This document shows, in pieces, positions 30,047 to 39,540 of a stretch of 64,000 nt of DNA (within the stretch, counting starts at the first letter, position 1; each line of letters begins with the position of its first letter). The notes under the pieces were generated by a model. It made no database searches. It was given only the letters and a program-made list of their open reading frames with translations, and was not told where the DNA came from. Source of the stretch: Bosea sp. 29B (GTDB lineage Bacteria; Pseudomonadota; Alphaproteobacteria; Rhizobiales; Beijerinckiaceae); assembly GCF_902506165.1 (NCBI RefSeq), contig NZ_LR733817.1, positions 5,299,625-5,363,624 on the forward strand, written 5' to 3'. Made by a program: the position numbers and the translations under genes.

Positions 30047-30502
30047 TCACCGCTGCCCGCAGGATTGGCTCAGTCTGCGCAATGCCGGGCCGATGCCAGC
30101 GAGCGGGATGGAGTCATAGCCCTTCTTGATGCCCTCCTGGCGGATACGCAGCGAACGGCCGGTGGGGAAGGCTGCGAACATCTCGGCGTCAGCGCCGGCG
30201 ACTCGATAGGCATCGCCGAACGGTCCTCCTGTCGACTGCAGCGCGAGCTGGAAATCACGGCCATCGATCGCGAGCGTGATTGGTCCCTCCGAGAGCACGC
30301 CGGGGATATCGAGATAGAGGCCTAGGCTCTTGTTCGCCTCGCAGCGGATGAAGGCGCAGGACCAAGCATCGTCGGTCATTGTCGCGGAGCAGCCCTGGAT
30401 CGCCCGCTTGCTCTCGCCGTCGAAGATGCTCGGCTTCCATTCGGCCGCAGCTTCGCCCATCGCGGCAACACCAAGCAGCATGCCCAGGATCGCAACCCGC
30501 AT
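30047..30502 (-). CDS. Secreted protein of unknown function
   Basis: A 151-residue protein. A short signal peptide (MRVAILGMLLGVAAMGEAAA) is cleaved near residue 20. The mature part holds Cys in QGCSATM, SCAFIRCEAN and, at the C-terminus, SQSCGQR. The layout (extracytoplasmic, beta-rich, paired Cys) reminds me weakly of the IalB-like group, but I cannot assign it. The ATG at 30502 has GGCGAGGCG upstream; the open frame begins 19 codons earlier. It lies downstream of kdpE in opposite context: separate genes, 80 bases apart and in the same direction, so some readthrough from kdpDE is not relevant to it. Confidence 0.6.
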   Translation of the reverse strand: MRVAILGMLLGVAAMGEAAAEWKPSIFDGESKRAIQGCSATMTDDAWSCAFIRCEANKSLGLYLDIPGVLSEGPITLAIDGRDFQLALQSTGGPFGDAYRVAGADAEMFAAFPTGRSLRIRQEGIKKGYDSIPLAGIGPALRRLSQSCGQR

Positions 30503-30581
30503 CGTCGCCTCGCCTGAAATCGCGGCCTGAACGGTAGAGCCCTGATCCTGTCGCGACAAGACGACAGTGGAATGGCCGGCC

Positions 30582-31277
30582 TCAGACCAATCCCCCCAGC
30601 CGATAGCCCACGCCCGGCTCCGTCTCGATCAGCTTCGGCTCTGCCGGATCGTCCTCGAGCTTCTGCCGGAGCTGGCCGACGAAGACGCGCAGATACTGCA
30701 CATCGTGCTCATGCGCCGGGCCCCAGACCGCAGTGAGGATCTGCTTGTGGGTCAGCACCCGGCCATTGCCCTGGGCCAGGCAGGCGAACAGGTCGTATTC
30801 CTTGGGCGAGAGCTTCACCGCCGTGCCGCCCTTGTTGATCCGGCGATTGACCAGATCGATCTCGACATCGCCGACCTGCAAGGCCGGCTCCGAGCCCTGG
30901 CGTTCGAGGCGATGGCGCAGCGCGACGCGCAGGCGCGCCAGCAACTCGCCGACGCCGAAGGGTTTTTCGACATAGTCGTCGGCGCCGGCGTCGAGCGCGT
31001 CGATCTTCTCGGTCTCGCGGTCGCGGGCCGAGAGGATGATCACCGGTCCGTCATAGAAGGCGCGTGCCTTGGCGAGCGCCTCCTTGCCGTCCATGTCGGG
31101 CAGGCCAAGATCGAGCACGACGGCATCCGGCGGCTTGCGGGCGATCTCGCGCAGGCCGGTGGCGGCATCGTCGGCGCGGATCGGCTCATAGCCGGCAGCG
31201 TCGAGCGCCGGACCGAGGAAGCGATGGATCTGCGGCTCGTCGTCGATGACGAGGATGCGCGGGCGAAAGGCGGTCAT
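30582..31277 (-). CDS. kdpE: Response regulator KdpE
   Basis: A 231-residue OmpR-class regulator. The receiver has VIDDEP, the phospho-acceptor Asp near residue 56 (AVVLDLGLPDMDG) and the Lys in DDYVEKPFGVGELLAR. The winged-helix domain has LSPKEYDLFACLAQ, LTHKQILTAVWGP and a C-terminal ETEPGVGYRL, as in KdpE. It activates kdpFABC at low potassium. Its ATG overlaps the kdpD stop by 4 bases, so it is translated with the kinase. Confidence 0.97.
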   Translation of the reverse strand: MTAFRPRILVIDDEPQIHRFLGPALDAAGYEPIRADDAATGLREIARKPPDAVVLDLGLPDMDGKEALAKARAFYDGPVIILSARDRETEKIDALDAGADDYVEKPFGVGELLARLRVALRHRLERQGSEPALQVGDVEIDLVNRRINKGGTAVKLSPKEYDLFACLAQGNGRVLTHKQILTAVWGPAHEHDVQYLRVFVGQLRQKLEDDPAEPKLIETEPGVGYRLGGLV

Positions 31278-33997
31278 GATTTGGGCTCTCCGCCCGCGAC
31301 GTCCTTGCGCAGGCTGATCAGGATACGGGTGCCGCCCTTGCTGCCGTCGGGACGGTCATGGATCGGGCTGGCGGCGGCGATGCGGCCTCCCATAGCCTCG
31401 ACGAAGCCTTTGGCGATGGCGAGGCCGAGGCCTGCCCCCTTGCCGCGCTCGCCGCCGCGATCGATCGATTCCTCCAGCCGCCGGAACTTCTCGAAGACGC
31501 GCTCCAGTTCGGCAGTCGGGATGCCGCGGCCCTCGTCCTCGATCGAGATCACGACATTGCCCCGATCCTCATAGGCGGCCGCCTCGATCAGGGCGCCGTC
31601 TTCGCTGTAGGCGATGGCGTTTTCGAGGATATTGACCAGCACCTGTTCGAGCAGGCCGGAATCGGCCCTGACGAGCGAGAGCTCGGCCGGGAAGTCGCGC
31701 TGGACCCGGCGTTGGCCGAGCCGGCGCGAAATGCGCGAAAGCGCCGATGCGATCACGTCGCGGACATCGATCCAGTCGCGCCGCGCCACCAGCGCCCCGC
31801 CTTCGAGCCTGGTCATGTCGAGCAGGTCGCCGACATAGCGGTTCAGGCGCTCGGCCTCCTCGCGGATCGAGAGCAGGAGATCGTCGCGCACGGCGGGCCG
31901 CATGCCCTCGCCAAAATCGATCAGCGTCGTCGCCGAGCCGAGCACGGTGGCGAGCGGTGTGCGCAGATCATGGCTGACCGAGTTGAGCAGCGCCGAGCGC
32001 AGGCGATCGCTACGACGCAGCGCCTCGGCGTCGACGGCGGCGGCGGCAAGCTCAGCCCGCTCGATCGCGATCGCGCCCTGGTCGAGCAGCGCCAGGGCGA
32101 AACGCTCGCTCTCCGCCGTCGCGAGCGCTTTTGGCTCGAAGCCGACCACGCCGGAGCGGGCCCGCACGCCCTGCAACGGCCGGAAGGTCCAGGCCGCATT
32201 CGGCAAGGTGCCGGTGCCCGCCCCGGCCGGTTCGCCGCGGTTCCAGGTCCAGCGTGCGGCGGTCATATCGGCGGTCGAGAGCGCTTCGAGCTCGGGCGCA
32301 CCGGCCGCCGGGGCGATCTCGCCATTGACCGGCAGCAGCACCACGACCTTGCCGGAGGTCGCGGCCGAGACCTGTTCGGCCAGGATCGAGGCGACGTCCT
32401 CCCGCCGCGCCGCCGCCGACAGCCGGCGGCTGGCGGCGAGCAGAGCGGTGATCGCCGAAGCACGCCGCGCCGTTGCCTTGGCCTGGTCGCGGATGCGCCC
32501 GGTCAGGCCACCGGTGGTCAGCGCCACTGCGAAGAAGACGAGGAAGGTCAGGACATCCGCCGGGTGGCCGATCCAGAAGGACAGGCGCGGCTCCAGAAAG
32601 AAGAAGTTGTAGGCAAAGGCCGCGAGCGCCGCCGCCGTCACAGCCGGCCAGAGCCCGAAGGCAAGGCCGGCGCCGAGCACGCTGACCATGAACAGCATGG
32701 CGAGATTGACGTTCTCGACCCGCTTGTCGATCAGCTCGGCGAGACCGATCACCACCCCGACCATGGCGATCGCGCCGAGATGGGCGAGCCAGCTGAAGCC
32801 GGCGGGCGACATGTTCGGGCTCGCAGGCTGAACCGGACCGCTCGTCACCTCGGTGATGATGTGCAGCGCCGCACCATTCTGCGCCTTCAGCAATTCCGGC
32901 GCGAGCGAGCGATGGAACCAGCCGCGCCAGCCCTTGCGATGCGATTTACCGACGACAATCTGGGTGACGTTGTTGCGCCTGGCATAGTCGAGCACTGTGC
33001 CGACCAGATCGTCCCCGTTCAGCACCACGCCGGCGCCGCCGAGCTGTTCGGCCAGCTTCAGCGCTTCCGCGAGGTGGGCGCCCCGACCGGCATCCGGTTC
33101 CGAGCCACTGGGCCGCTCGACATAGGCGACCGTCCACGGCGCATCCATCATCATGTCGGAGAGGCGCCGCCCGGCCCGGACCAGCGACCCCGCCATGGCG
33201 TCCGGGCCGATCAGCACCAGGATGCGCTCGCCCGCCGCCCAGGGCCCCTCAACGCCAGCGCGTTTCATCGCTTGGCTAAGCTGGTCGTCGACCGTCTGGG
33301 CCGCGCGCCGCAGCGCCAATTCGCGCAGCGCCGTCAGGTTCTCCGGCTTGAAGAAATTGCCCGCCGCGAGCCGCGCCGTCTCGGGAACGTAGACCTTGCC
33401 TTCCTCCATGCGCTGGCGGAGTTCGGTCGGCGTGATGTCGATCAGCTCGATCTCGTCGGCGCCGCTGAGCGCGCTGTCCGGCACCGTCTCGCGCTGGCGC
33501 ACGCCAGTGATCTTCCAGACCACGTCGACCAGGCTTTCGAGATGCTGGACGTTGAGGGTCGTCCAGACGTCGATGCCGGCCTGCAGCAATTCCTCGACGT
33601 CCTGCCAGCGCTTGGGATGGCGGCTGCCGGGGGCGTTGGAGTGAGCGTACTCGTCGACCAGCAGCAGCCTCGGCTTCAGCGCGAGGGCCGCGTCGAGATC
33701 GAACTCCATCATCAGCCGGCCGCGGTGCTCGAGCGGCCGGCGCGCCATCACCTCGAGCCCGTCGAGCAGGTCTTCCGTCTCGCGCCGACCATGCGTCTCG
33801 ACCACGCCGACGAGCACCTCGCCATGCTCCTTCTGGGCGCGCCGACCTTGCGTCAGCATCTCGTAGGTCTTGCCGACGCCCGGCGCCATGCCGAGAAAGA
33901 TCTTCAGCCGGCCACGCTTGCCGCGGCCGGCTGAAGCCAGCAGGGCGTCGGGGTCGGGCCGCCCTGCCTCACGGAACTGGGATTCGTCTGTTGCCAT
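31274..33997 (-). CDS. kdpD: Sensor histidine kinase KdpD
   Basis: A 907-residue sensor. The cytosolic N-terminus has the KdpD domain with Walker A GMAPGVGKTYEML near residues 36-48, LLVDEYAHSNAPGSRHPKRW, and a universal-stress-protein domain (about 250-375). Four close membrane helices (about 405-500) follow, then a GAF-like region (about 520-650). HDLRTPLATVLGSATTLID holds the phospho-His. The ATPase boxes are NILENAIAYS, IEDEGRGIP and GAGLGLAIAKG. It senses potassium limitation and phosphorylates KdpE. The gene begins 5 bases upstream of... the kdpC end on the same strand, so kdpC and kdpD are adjacent in one operon. Confidence 0.97.
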   Translation of the reverse strand: MATDESQFREAGRPDPDALLASAGRGKRGRLKIFLGMAPGVGKTYEMLTQGRRAQKEHGEVLVGVVETHGRRETEDLLDGLEVMARRPLEHRGRLMMEFDLDAALALKPRLLLVDEYAHSNAPGSRHPKRWQDVEELLQAGIDVWTTLNVQHLESLVDVVWKITGVRQRETVPDSALSGADEIELIDITPTELRQRMEEGKVYVPETARLAAGNFFKPENLTALRELALRRAAQTVDDQLSQAMKRAGVEGPWAAGERILVLIGPDAMAGSLVRAGRRLSDMMMDAPWTVAYVERPSGSEPDAGRGAHLAEALKLAEQLGGAGVVLNGDDLVGTVLDYARRNNVTQIVVGKSHRKGWRGWFHRSLAPELLKAQNGAALHIITEVTSGPVQPASPNMSPAGFSWLAHLGAIAMVGVVIGLAELIDKRVENVNLAMLFMVSVLGAGLAFGLWPAVTAAALAAFAYNFFFLEPRLSFWIGHPADVLTFLVFFAVALTTGGLTGRIRDQAKATARRASAITALLAASRRLSAAARREDVASILAEQVSAATSGKVVVLLPVNGEIAPAAGAPELEALSTADMTAARWTWNRGEPAGAGTGTLPNAAWTFRPLQGVRARSGVVGFEPKALATAESERFALALLDQGAIAIERAELAAAAVDAEALRRSDRLRSALLNSVSHDLRTPLATVLGSATTLIDFGEGMRPAVRDDLLLSIREEAERLNRYVGDLLDMTRLEGGALVARRDWIDVRDVIASALSRISRRLGQRRVQRDFPAELSLVRADSGLLEQVLVNILENAIAYSEDGALIEAAAYEDRGNVVISIEDEGRGIPTAELERVFEKFRRLEESIDRGGERGKGAGLGLAIAKGFVEAMGGRIAAASPIHDRPDGSKGGTRILISLRKDVAGGEPKS

Positions 33998-34002
33998 CGA
34001 AC

Positions 34003-34584
34003 CTAACGTTGAGCGCGCGGCCAGCGCGCGTCGAGTGCCAAATTGACGGCGAGCACATTGACGCGCGGCTCGCCGAGCAGGCCGAAGGTCGAGCCCTCGG
34101 TGTTGGCGGCTATCACCGCCTGGACCTCGGCCGCCGGAACCTTGCGGGCCGCGGCGATCCGGGGAACCTGCCGCGCCGCATTGGCCGGCGAGACATGCGG
34201 GTCGAGACCCGAGGCCGAGGTGGTGACGGCATCGACCGGGATCGGCGCCTTGCTCTCGGTGCGCAGAGCCTCGGCATCGGTCTTGAGGCGGGCGGCAAGA
34301 TCCTCGTTCAGCGGCCCGAGATTGGAACCCGACGAGCCCGAGGCATCATAGCCGTCCTTGCCGGCAGCCGAGGGGCGGGGCCGCAGATGGGCCTCGTCCT
34401 TGAAGTTCTGCCCGATCCAGCGCGAGCCGACGATCTCGCCGGAGGCATTGCGGATCAGCGAGCCGCCGGCCTGCACCGGGAACAGCGCCTGCGCCAGCCC
34501 GGTGACGCCCAACGGGTAGGCGAGGCCGAGCAGGGCGGTGAAGAGGGCCATCGAGACGATGGCGGGGCGAAGATTGGCAATCAT
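34003..34584 (-). CDS. kdpC: Potassium-transporting ATPase subunit C
   Basis: A 193-residue subunit with one N-terminal membrane helix (about 10-32, IVSMALFTALLGLAYPLGVTG). Its periplasmic part has the typical GSRWIGQNFKDEAHLRPRPSA and GSNLGPLNEDL, then ASGLDPHVSPANAARQVPRIA and a C-terminal VNVLAVNLALD. KdpC stabilises the KdpFABC complex and raises affinity for ATP. The gene lies 23 bases after kdpB and 5 bases before kdpD. Confidence 0.97.
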   Translation of the reverse strand: MIANLRPAIVSMALFTALLGLAYPLGVTGLAQALFPVQAGGSLIRNASGEIVGSRWIGQNFKDEAHLRPRPSAAGKDGYDASGSSGSNLGPLNEDLAARLKTDAEALRTESKAPIPVDAVTTSASGLDPHVSPANAARQVPRIAAARKVPAAEVQAVIAANTEGSTFGLLGEPRVNVLAVNLALDARWPRAQR

Positions 34585-34607
34585 GATACGGCTCTCCTGT
34601 CAGGCCG

Positions 34608-36659
34608 TCAGACGAGCTTGAGGGCGGCGATGGCGAGATCGATCAGCTTGATGCCGATGAAGGGCGCGATGATCCCGCCGATGCCGTAGAGGGTGAGGTT
34701 GCGCGAGAGCAGCTTGGCCGCGCCAATTGCCCGATAGCGCACGCCCTTCAGGGCGAGCGGGATCAGCGCGACGATGACCAGCGCATTGAAGATCACCGCC
34801 GAGAGGATGGCGCTCTGCGGGCTCGACAGACCCATGATGTTGAGCGCACCCAGAGCCGGCAGCGAGACGACAAAGAGCGCCGGGATGATGGCGAAATACT
34901 TCGCAACGTCGTTGGCGATCGAGAAGGTGGTGAGCGCACCGCGGGTGATCAGCAATTGCTTGCCGACCTCAACGATCTCCAGGACCTTGGTCGGGTCGCT
35001 GTCGAGATCGACCATGTTGCCGGCCTCGCGCGCCGCCTGCGCACCGGTCTGCATGGCGACGCCGACATCGGCCTGCGCCAAAGCAGGGGCGTCGTTGGCG
35101 CCGTCGCCGCACATGGCGACGAGGCGGCCCTTGGCCTGCTCGGTGCGGATGATCCGCAGCTTGTCCTCCGGCGTCGCCTCGGCGAGGAAGTCGTCGACAC
35201 CGGCCTCCGAGGCGATCGCCGCCGCGGTGACGGGGTTGTCGCCGGTGATCATCACCGTGCGCACGCCCATACGGCGGAGATCGGCAAAGCGCTCCTTGAC
35301 GCCCGGCTTCACGACGTCCTTGAGATGGATCACGCCGACCAGCGCGCCGTTTTCGCTGACGGCGAGCGGCGTGCCACCCGAGCGGGCAATGCCGTCGACC
35401 GCCTGGCGCAGTTCCGCCGGCACCTGGCTCTCGGCGAGATCGAGCGTCTTGATCACCGCGTCGACCGCGCCCTTGCGCCAAGACATCTTGCTGGAGTCCT
35501 TGCCATCGAGATCCAGACCCGACTGGCGGGTGGTGGCGCTGAACGGGATCGTGGTCGCTCCCGCCGGAACCTCGGCCGTGACGCCCTGATTGCGGGCGAG
35601 CTCGACGATCGAGCGGCCTTCCGGCGTCTCGTCGGCAAGCGAGGCCATCAGTGCCGCGCGCAGCGCCGCGTCTGGGCGCACGCCCGGGACCGGGATCACC
35701 TCGACCGCCATGCGGTTGCCGAAGGTGATCGTGCCGGTCTTGTCGAGCAGCAGCGTATCGACGTCGCCGGCGGCCTCGACCGCACGGCCCGAGGTCGCGA
35801 GCACATTGACCTTGAGCAAGCGGTCCATTCCGGCGATACCAACGGCGCTGAGCAGGCCGCCGATCGTGGTCGGGATCAGCGTGACGAAGAGCGCGCCCAA
35901 AACCATCGGGTCGAGCGAGACGCCGGAGAAGGTCCCTAACCCGGTCAGGGTGACGACCGCGATCAGGAAGACCAGGGTGAGGCCGGCGAGCAGCACGGCG
36001 AGCGCCAGCTCGTTCGGGGTCTTGCGGCGGTCGGCGCCCTCGACCATTGCGATCATGCGATCGAGGAAGGAAGAGCCCGGCCGTGAGGTCACGCGGACCT
36101 TAATCCAGTCGGAGACGACCGTGGTGCCGCCGGTGACGGCCGAGCGATCACCGCCGCTTTCGCGGATCACCGGCGCGGATTCACCGGTGATCGCAGCCTC
36201 GTTGACCGAGGCGACGCCCTCGATGATCTCGCCATCGGCAGGGATGACGTCGCCGGCCTCGACCAGGACGATGTCATCAGGGGCGAGTTCGTGAGCCGGC
36301 GTCGGGATCATCGCATTGCGCTCGGCATCGATGATCAGCTTGGCCTTGGTGGTGACGCGGGTGGCGCGCAGCGAATCCGCCGCCGCCTTGCCGCGCCCCT
36401 CGGCGATCGCCTCGGCGAAATTGGCGAAGACCACGGTCAGCCAGAGCCAGATCGCAATCTGGATCGGGAAGGCAGCCGGCTGGCCGTTGGCTATGGCGAC
36501 GACAGCCGAGACGGTGGCGAGCGCAGCCACCACCTCGGTCGCGAGGATGACCGGGTTGCCGGCCAGCTCACGCGGGTCCAGCTTGTTGAAAGCGCTCTTC
36601 AGGGCCGTCAGCACGACGGCCTGGCTGAAGGCGCTGGATTTGGCGAGCGAGACACTCAT
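34608..36659 (-). CDS. kdpB: Potassium-transporting P-type ATPase subunit B
   Basis: A 683-residue P-type ATPase, the catalytic subunit. TGES of the actuator domain is at about 158-161. The phosphorylated Asp is near residue 306 in [31 protein letters not shown] is the hinge motif, and seven membrane helices flank these. ATP hydrolysis here drives potassium uptake through KdpA. The gene sits between kdpA (21 bases away) and kdpC. Confidence 0.98.
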   Translation of the reverse strand: MSVSLAKSSAFSQAVVLTALKSAFNKLDPRELAGNPVILATEVVAALATVSAVVAIANGQPAAFPIQIAIWLWLTVVFANFAEAIAEGRGKAAADSLRATRVTTKAKLIIDAERNAMIPTPAHELAPDDIVLVEAGDVIPADGEIIEGVASVNEAAITGESAPVIRESGGDRSAVTGGTTVVSDWIKVRVTSRPGSSFLDRMIAMVEGADRRKTPNELALAVLLAGLTLVFLIAVVTLTGLGTFSGVSLDPMVLGALFVTLIPTTIGGLLSAVGIAGMDRLLKVNVLATSGRAVEAAGDVDTLLLDKTGTITFGNRMAVEVIPVPGVRPDAALRAALMASLADETPEGRSIVELARNQGVTAEVPAGATTIPFSATTRQSGLDLDGKDSSKMSWRKGAVDAVIKTLDLAESQVPAELRQAVDGIARSGGTPLAVSENGALVGVIHLKDVVKPGVKERFADLRRMGVRTVMITGDNPVTAAAIASEAGVDDFLAEATPEDKLRIIRTEQAKGRLVAMCGDGANDAPALAQADVGVAMQTGAQAAREAGNMVDLDSDPTKVLEIVEVGKQLLITRGALTTFSIANDVAKYFAIIPALFVVSLPALGALNIMGLSSPQSAILSAVIFNALVIVALIPLALKGVRYRAIGAAKLLSRNLTLYGIGGIIAPFIGIKLIDLAIAALKLV

Positions 36660-36680
36660 CTAACGAGTTCCTTTGTCGGC

Positions 36681-38390
36681 TCAGCGAATAGCCGCAAGCA
36701 CCTGGAAGTGCTCGACGATCGGCCCGAGCGCGAGCGCGGGGAAGAATTGCAGGCCACCCAGGATCAGGATGATGCCGATGAGCAGGCCGACGAAGAGCGG
36801 GCTATCGCTCGGCAAGGTGCCGGCGGTGGGGGCGAGCTTCGGCTTGGCGGCGATGGCGCCGGCCATGGCGATCACCGGGACCATGTAGGCGAAGCGCCCG
36901 AGCAGCATGGCAATGCCAAGCGTCGTGTTCCACCAGGGGGCGTTGGCGGTGAGACCGGCGAAGGCCGAACCGTTGTTTCCCGCCGCCGAGGAATAGGCGT
37001 AGAGGATCTCGGAGAGACCGCGTGGACCCTTGTTGAGCAAACCTTCGAGCGCGACCGGCAGCACGGCGGACACCGCCGAGAAGCCGAGAATAGCGAGCGG
37101 CAGGATCAGCACCGCCAGCATGGCGAACTTGATCTCTCGGCTCTCGACCTTCTTGCCGAGATATTCCGGGGTGCGCCCGACCATCAAGCCGGCGACGAAG
37201 ACCGCAAGCAGCGCCATCACCACCATGCCGTAGAGGCCGGAGCCGACGCCGCCCGGCAGGATCTCGCCAAGCTGCATCAGGAACATCGCGACGCCGCCGC
37301 CGAGCGGCATGAACGAGCCGTGCATCGAATTGACCGAGCCGTTCGACGCACCGGTGGTCTGGGCAGCCCAGATCGACGAGGCGGCCGCGCCGAAACGCAC
37401 CTCCTTGCCTTCCATGTTGGCAGGCGCGTCGGTAATGCCCGCGGCGACCATGGCTGGCTGCGGCGTCAGCGTCTCGGAGGAGTAAATCGCGGCGGCGCCG
37501 AGACCGACGAGGATCACCATCGCGGCGAGCAACGCACGCGCCTCCTTGCGGGCGCCGGCGACTCGCCCGAAGGCGATGACGGTGCCGAAGGCGAGCGCGT
37601 TCAGCGAGACGACCTCGATCAGGTTGGTCAGCGGCGTCGGGTTCTCGAGCGGGTGCGCCGAATTGACGTTGAACAGACCACCGCCATTGGTGCCCCACTG
37701 CTTGATCGCCTCCTGGCTGGCGACCGGGAAGAGCGCGATGATCTGGTCGGCGCCTTCGAGCGTCTTGGCGGTGATGTTGGCGAGCAGGCTCTGCGGCACG
37801 CCGGCAGCGACGAGCGCAAGCGCGGTGACGATCGAGACCGGCAGCAGCACGTAAAGGACGGAACGGGTCAGATCGACCCAGAAATTGCCGAGCGTCTCGC
37901 CGCGATCGGCGGCGAAGGCACGCGCAACGGCGGCAGCGATAGCCAGGCCGGCGCCGGCCGAGACGAAGTTCTGCACGGTCAGGCCCGCCATCTGGCTGAG
38001 GCTGCTCAGCGTCGTCTCGCCACCATAAGACTGCCAGTTCGTGTTGGTGACGAAGCTGACGGCGGTGTTGAAGGCGAGATGCGGCGAGACGCCGTCGAAG
38101 CCCTGCGGGTTCAGCGGCAGGAACCCCTGCAGCCGCAGCATCGCATAGAGCAGCACGAAGCCGGCCGCGCTGAAGGCGAGGACGGCGCCGGCATAGCCGA
38201 GCCAGTTCTGCCCCTTGTTCCGGTCGATGCCGAGCGCGGCATAGAACCCGGCTTCGACCGGTTTCAGCACCAGGTCGAGCGGCGTTGTCTCGCGCGCCCA
38301 GACGCGCGCCATGTAGATGCCGAGCGGCCAGCCCACGGCTACCGTCAGCGCGATCGTGAAGACGATCTCAGCCCAGCCCCGCCAGTCCAT
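36681..38390 (-). CDS. kdpA: Potassium-transporting ATPase subunit A
   Basis: A 569-residue channel-like subunit with about 10 membrane segments. Selectivity-filter-like regions include [37 protein letters not shown] and [13 protein letters not shown]. Periplasmic potassium is bound here and passed to KdpB. The ATG at 38390 has AAAGGAGACC upstream and starts right at helix 1; an open frame 31 codons longer is really the overlap with kdpF in another frame. kdpF ends 25 bases upstream. Confidence 0.97.
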   Translation of the reverse strand: MDWRGWAEIVFTIALTVAVGWPLGIYMARVWARETTPLDLVLKPVEAGFYAALGIDRNKGQNWLGYAGAVLAFSAAGFVLLYAMLRLQGFLPLNPQGFDGVSPHLAFNTAVSFVTNTNWQSYGGETTLSSLSQMAGLTVQNFVSAGAGLAIAAAVARAFAADRGETLGNFWVDLTRSVLYVLLPVSIVTALALVAAGVPQSLLANITAKTLEGADQIIALFPVASQEAIKQWGTNGGGLFNVNSAHPLENPTPLTNLIEVVSLNALAFGTVIAFGRVAGARKEARALLAAMVILVGLGAAAIYSSETLTPQPAMVAAGITDAPANMEGKEVRFGAAASSIWAAQTTGASNGSVNSMHGSFMPLGGGVAMFLMQLGEILPGGVGSGLYGMVVMALLAVFVAGLMVGRTPEYLGKKVESREIKFAMLAVLILPLAILGFSAVSAVLPVALEGLLNKGPRGLSEILYAYSSAAGNNGSAFAGLTANAPWWNTTLGIAMLLGRFAYMVPVIAMAGAIAAKPKLAPTAGTLPSDSPLFVGLLIGIILILGGLQFFPALALGPIVEHFQVLAAIR

Positions 38391-38415
38391 GCGAGGTCTC
38401 CTTTTTGTCGTTGGT

Positions 38416-38502
38416 TCAGAAGCGGTCGGGGCGCAGCAGCGCGGCGACCATGTAGACCGCGAGCCCGAGGGCAGCAGCGGCATAGAGCAAGGTCAGCCCC
38501 AT
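38416..38502 (-). CDS. kdpF: Potassium-transporting ATPase subunit F
   Basis: A 28-residue single-helix peptide: [20 protein letters not shown] followed by ALLRPDRF. The ending LLRPDRF after one hydrophobic helix is the signature of KdpF, the small subunit that stabilises the complex at the KdpA surface. AAGG lies 8-11 bases before the ATG. It is encoded between the leader ORF (4 bases upstream) and kdpA. Confidence 0.9.
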   Translation of the reverse strand: MGLTLLYAAAALGLAVYMVAALLRPDRF

Positions 38503-38506
38503 GGCG

Positions 38507-38590
38507 TCAGACCTTGCGCAGCAGCGCTGCGTACCAGCCGAAGAGCGCGAAGGCCCCGGCTCCGAGCGCGAGAAAGACGATATCGGCCAT
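38507..38590 (-). CDS. 27-residue membrane peptide leading the kdp operon
   Basis: MADIVFLALGAGAFALFGWY then AALLRKV: one hydrophobic helix with a short basic end. It is similar in size and layout to KdpF but not the same peptide. The Shine-Dalgarno GGAGA lies 7-11 bases before the ATG, inside a strong RNA hairpin (38596-38623). The stop is 4 bases ahead of kdpF, so both would be translated in series. Short membrane ORFs at this position occur in other alphaproteobacterial kdp loci as far as I recall. Its function, whether a second KdpF-like subunit or a regulatory leader, is unknown. Confidence 0.7.
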   Translation of the reverse strand: MADIVFLALGAGAFALFGWYAALLRKV

Positions 38591-38595
38591 GACGG

Positions 38596-38623
38596 ATCTC
38601 CAGCCTGGTTTCAGGCCGGAGAT
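38596..38623 (-). promoter_or_regulatory. Leader hairpin sequestering the first Shine-Dalgarno of the kdp mRNA
   Basis: Read on the minus strand the RNA forms a 12-bp stem with an AAAC tetraloop. ATCTCCGGCCTG pairs with CAGGCTGGAGAT; 11 pairs are Watson-Crick and one is G-U. The 3' arm contains the GGAGA ribosome site of the 27-residue ORF, and the ATG starts 6 bases after the stem. On the opposite strand the wobble position would be an A-C mismatch, so the structure suits the kdp transcript only. No U-run follows, so it is not an intrinsic terminator. Confidence 0.6.
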
Positions 38624-38669
38624 GTGGTACCGCCCCCGCTAAGCGGTCGAGCCGGAAGGGCAGGCGGGA

Positions 38670-38688
38670 GCATAAGGGCGGCGTAAAG
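38670..38688 (-). promoter_or_regulatory. Candidate KdpE-binding region
   Basis: On the minus strand CTTTACGCCGCC is followed directly by CTTATGC, giving two similar 7-base elements (CTTTACG, CTTATGC) at a 12-base step, about 80 bases upstream of the first kdp ORF. TTTAC next to C-rich DNA recalls the enterobacterial KdpE site, which is T-rich followed by ACACCCCGCC. Only weak evidence; no start site of transcription is known. Confidence 0.3.
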
Positions 38689-38786
38689 ATGCCCGGAGCG
38701 GGCCACGCGAGAACCTCGGCGCGCGCGACACAGCATCGACTGCGCGACGAAGTCAGAAGGAGACTTGGATATTGGAAGAAGAAGCG

Positions 38787-38948
38787 TCAGCTCGCCGCTT
38801 CCAGCCCCACAATGGCGAGGAAGCCCGATAGCGCCAGGCCCGCCCAGAAGAAGTCGTTGAGAACGCCCTGCAGGGGCGCGGCCCCCATGGTCACCGCAGA
38901 CAGGCCGCCGGCCAGGAACAGCGCCGACGCAGCAACAAGGCTGTTCAT
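38787..38948 (-). CDS. Small membrane protein
   Basis: A 53-residue protein with two hydrophobic segments (SLVAASALFLAGGLSAVTMG and FFWAGLALSGFLAIVGL). The ribosome site GGGAGGACATC before the ATG at 38948 is strong. I do not recognise a family. It lies about 200 bases upstream of the kdp leader ORF in the same direction. It could be an independent gene or the first member of a longer kdp transcript. Confidence 0.55.
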   Translation of the reverse strand: MNSLVAASALFLAGGLSAVTMGAAPLQGVLNDFFWAGLALSGFLAIVGLEAAS

Positions 38949-39013
38949 GATGTCCTCCCGCATTTTGGCTTCGAACACGGTGGGAGCGATTCGGTTCCCC
39001 CGATTCGATGCGG

Positions 39014-39035
39014 TATCAAATCAGTTGTTTTGATA
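39014..39035. promoter_or_regulatory. AT-rich palindrome in divergent spacer
   Basis: TATCAAA and TTTGATA form a 7-bp inverted repeat with an 8-base spacer, in the only AT-rich part of the 147 bases between the small membrane protein (minus) and the GFA-family gene (plus). It is placed as an operator for either promoter. No neighbouring regulator gene. Confidence 0.35.
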
Positions 39036-39095
39036 GGTTCAATCGCACGCCTATGATTGCCGTGATGTGACAGCGCACGAAGGGAACCAACCGGC

Positions 39096-39539
39096 ATGAC
39101 ATATCGCTTGAACGGCGGCTGTCATTGCGGCGCAATTGCTCTCGAATTGGCGCTGCCGCGCCCGCCCGAGGAGGAGATCGTCGGCGCCTGCCAGTGCTCC
39201 TTCTGCCGCAAGCACAATGCCCGGACGGTTTCCGATCCCAAGGCGCAGGCCCGACTGGTCGTGCGCGAGCCGGCAGAGCTCCAGCGCTATCGTTTTGGGC
39301 TCGAAGCCTCGCAGGTCGTCCTCTGCCGCCGCTGCGGCGTCTACATCGCCATGCTGATGGCCGAGGACGGAAAGGCCTGGACCACGATCAATGTCGATGC
39401 GCTCGAGGAGCGCACTCGCTTTACCAGGCCTGCCGAGCCACGCGATTTCAGCGGTGAGGCGCTGAAGGGGCGGCGCGAACGCCGCAAAGCGCGCTGGACG
39501 CCGACCGAGCTGGTCGGCTGGCCGGACGGGAGCGGGTAG
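39096..39539 (+). CDS. GFA family (glutathione-dependent formaldehyde-activating-like) protein
   Basis: A 147-residue zinc protein. The family Cys sets are complete: GGCHCGAI at about 8-13, CQCSFCRKHN near 33-38 and CRRCGVYIA near 80. Members fold like glutathione-dependent formaldehyde-activating enzyme, but most have unknown substrates. The ATG at 39096 is the first in frame. It converges on the M48 peptidase gene, whose stop is 1 base away. Confidence 0.88.
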   Translation: MTYRLNGGCHCGAIALELALPRPPEEEIVGACQCSFCRKHNARTVSDPKAQARLVVREPAELQRYRFGLEASQVVLCRRCGVYIAMLMAEDGKAWTTINVDALEERTRFTRPAEPRDFSGEALKGRRERRKARWTPTELVGWPDGSG

Positions 39540-39540
39540 G

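Noticed and set aside
31358..33934. 858-codon plus-strand frame opposite kdpD
   Set aside because: KdpD is complete on the other strand with all motifs. The mirror frame has no ribosome site and the composition of an antisense shadow.
36291..38642. 783-codon plus-strand frame opposite kdpB/kdpA
   Set aside because: Charged, His/Arg/Asp-rich mirror of kdpA and kdpB, no domain.
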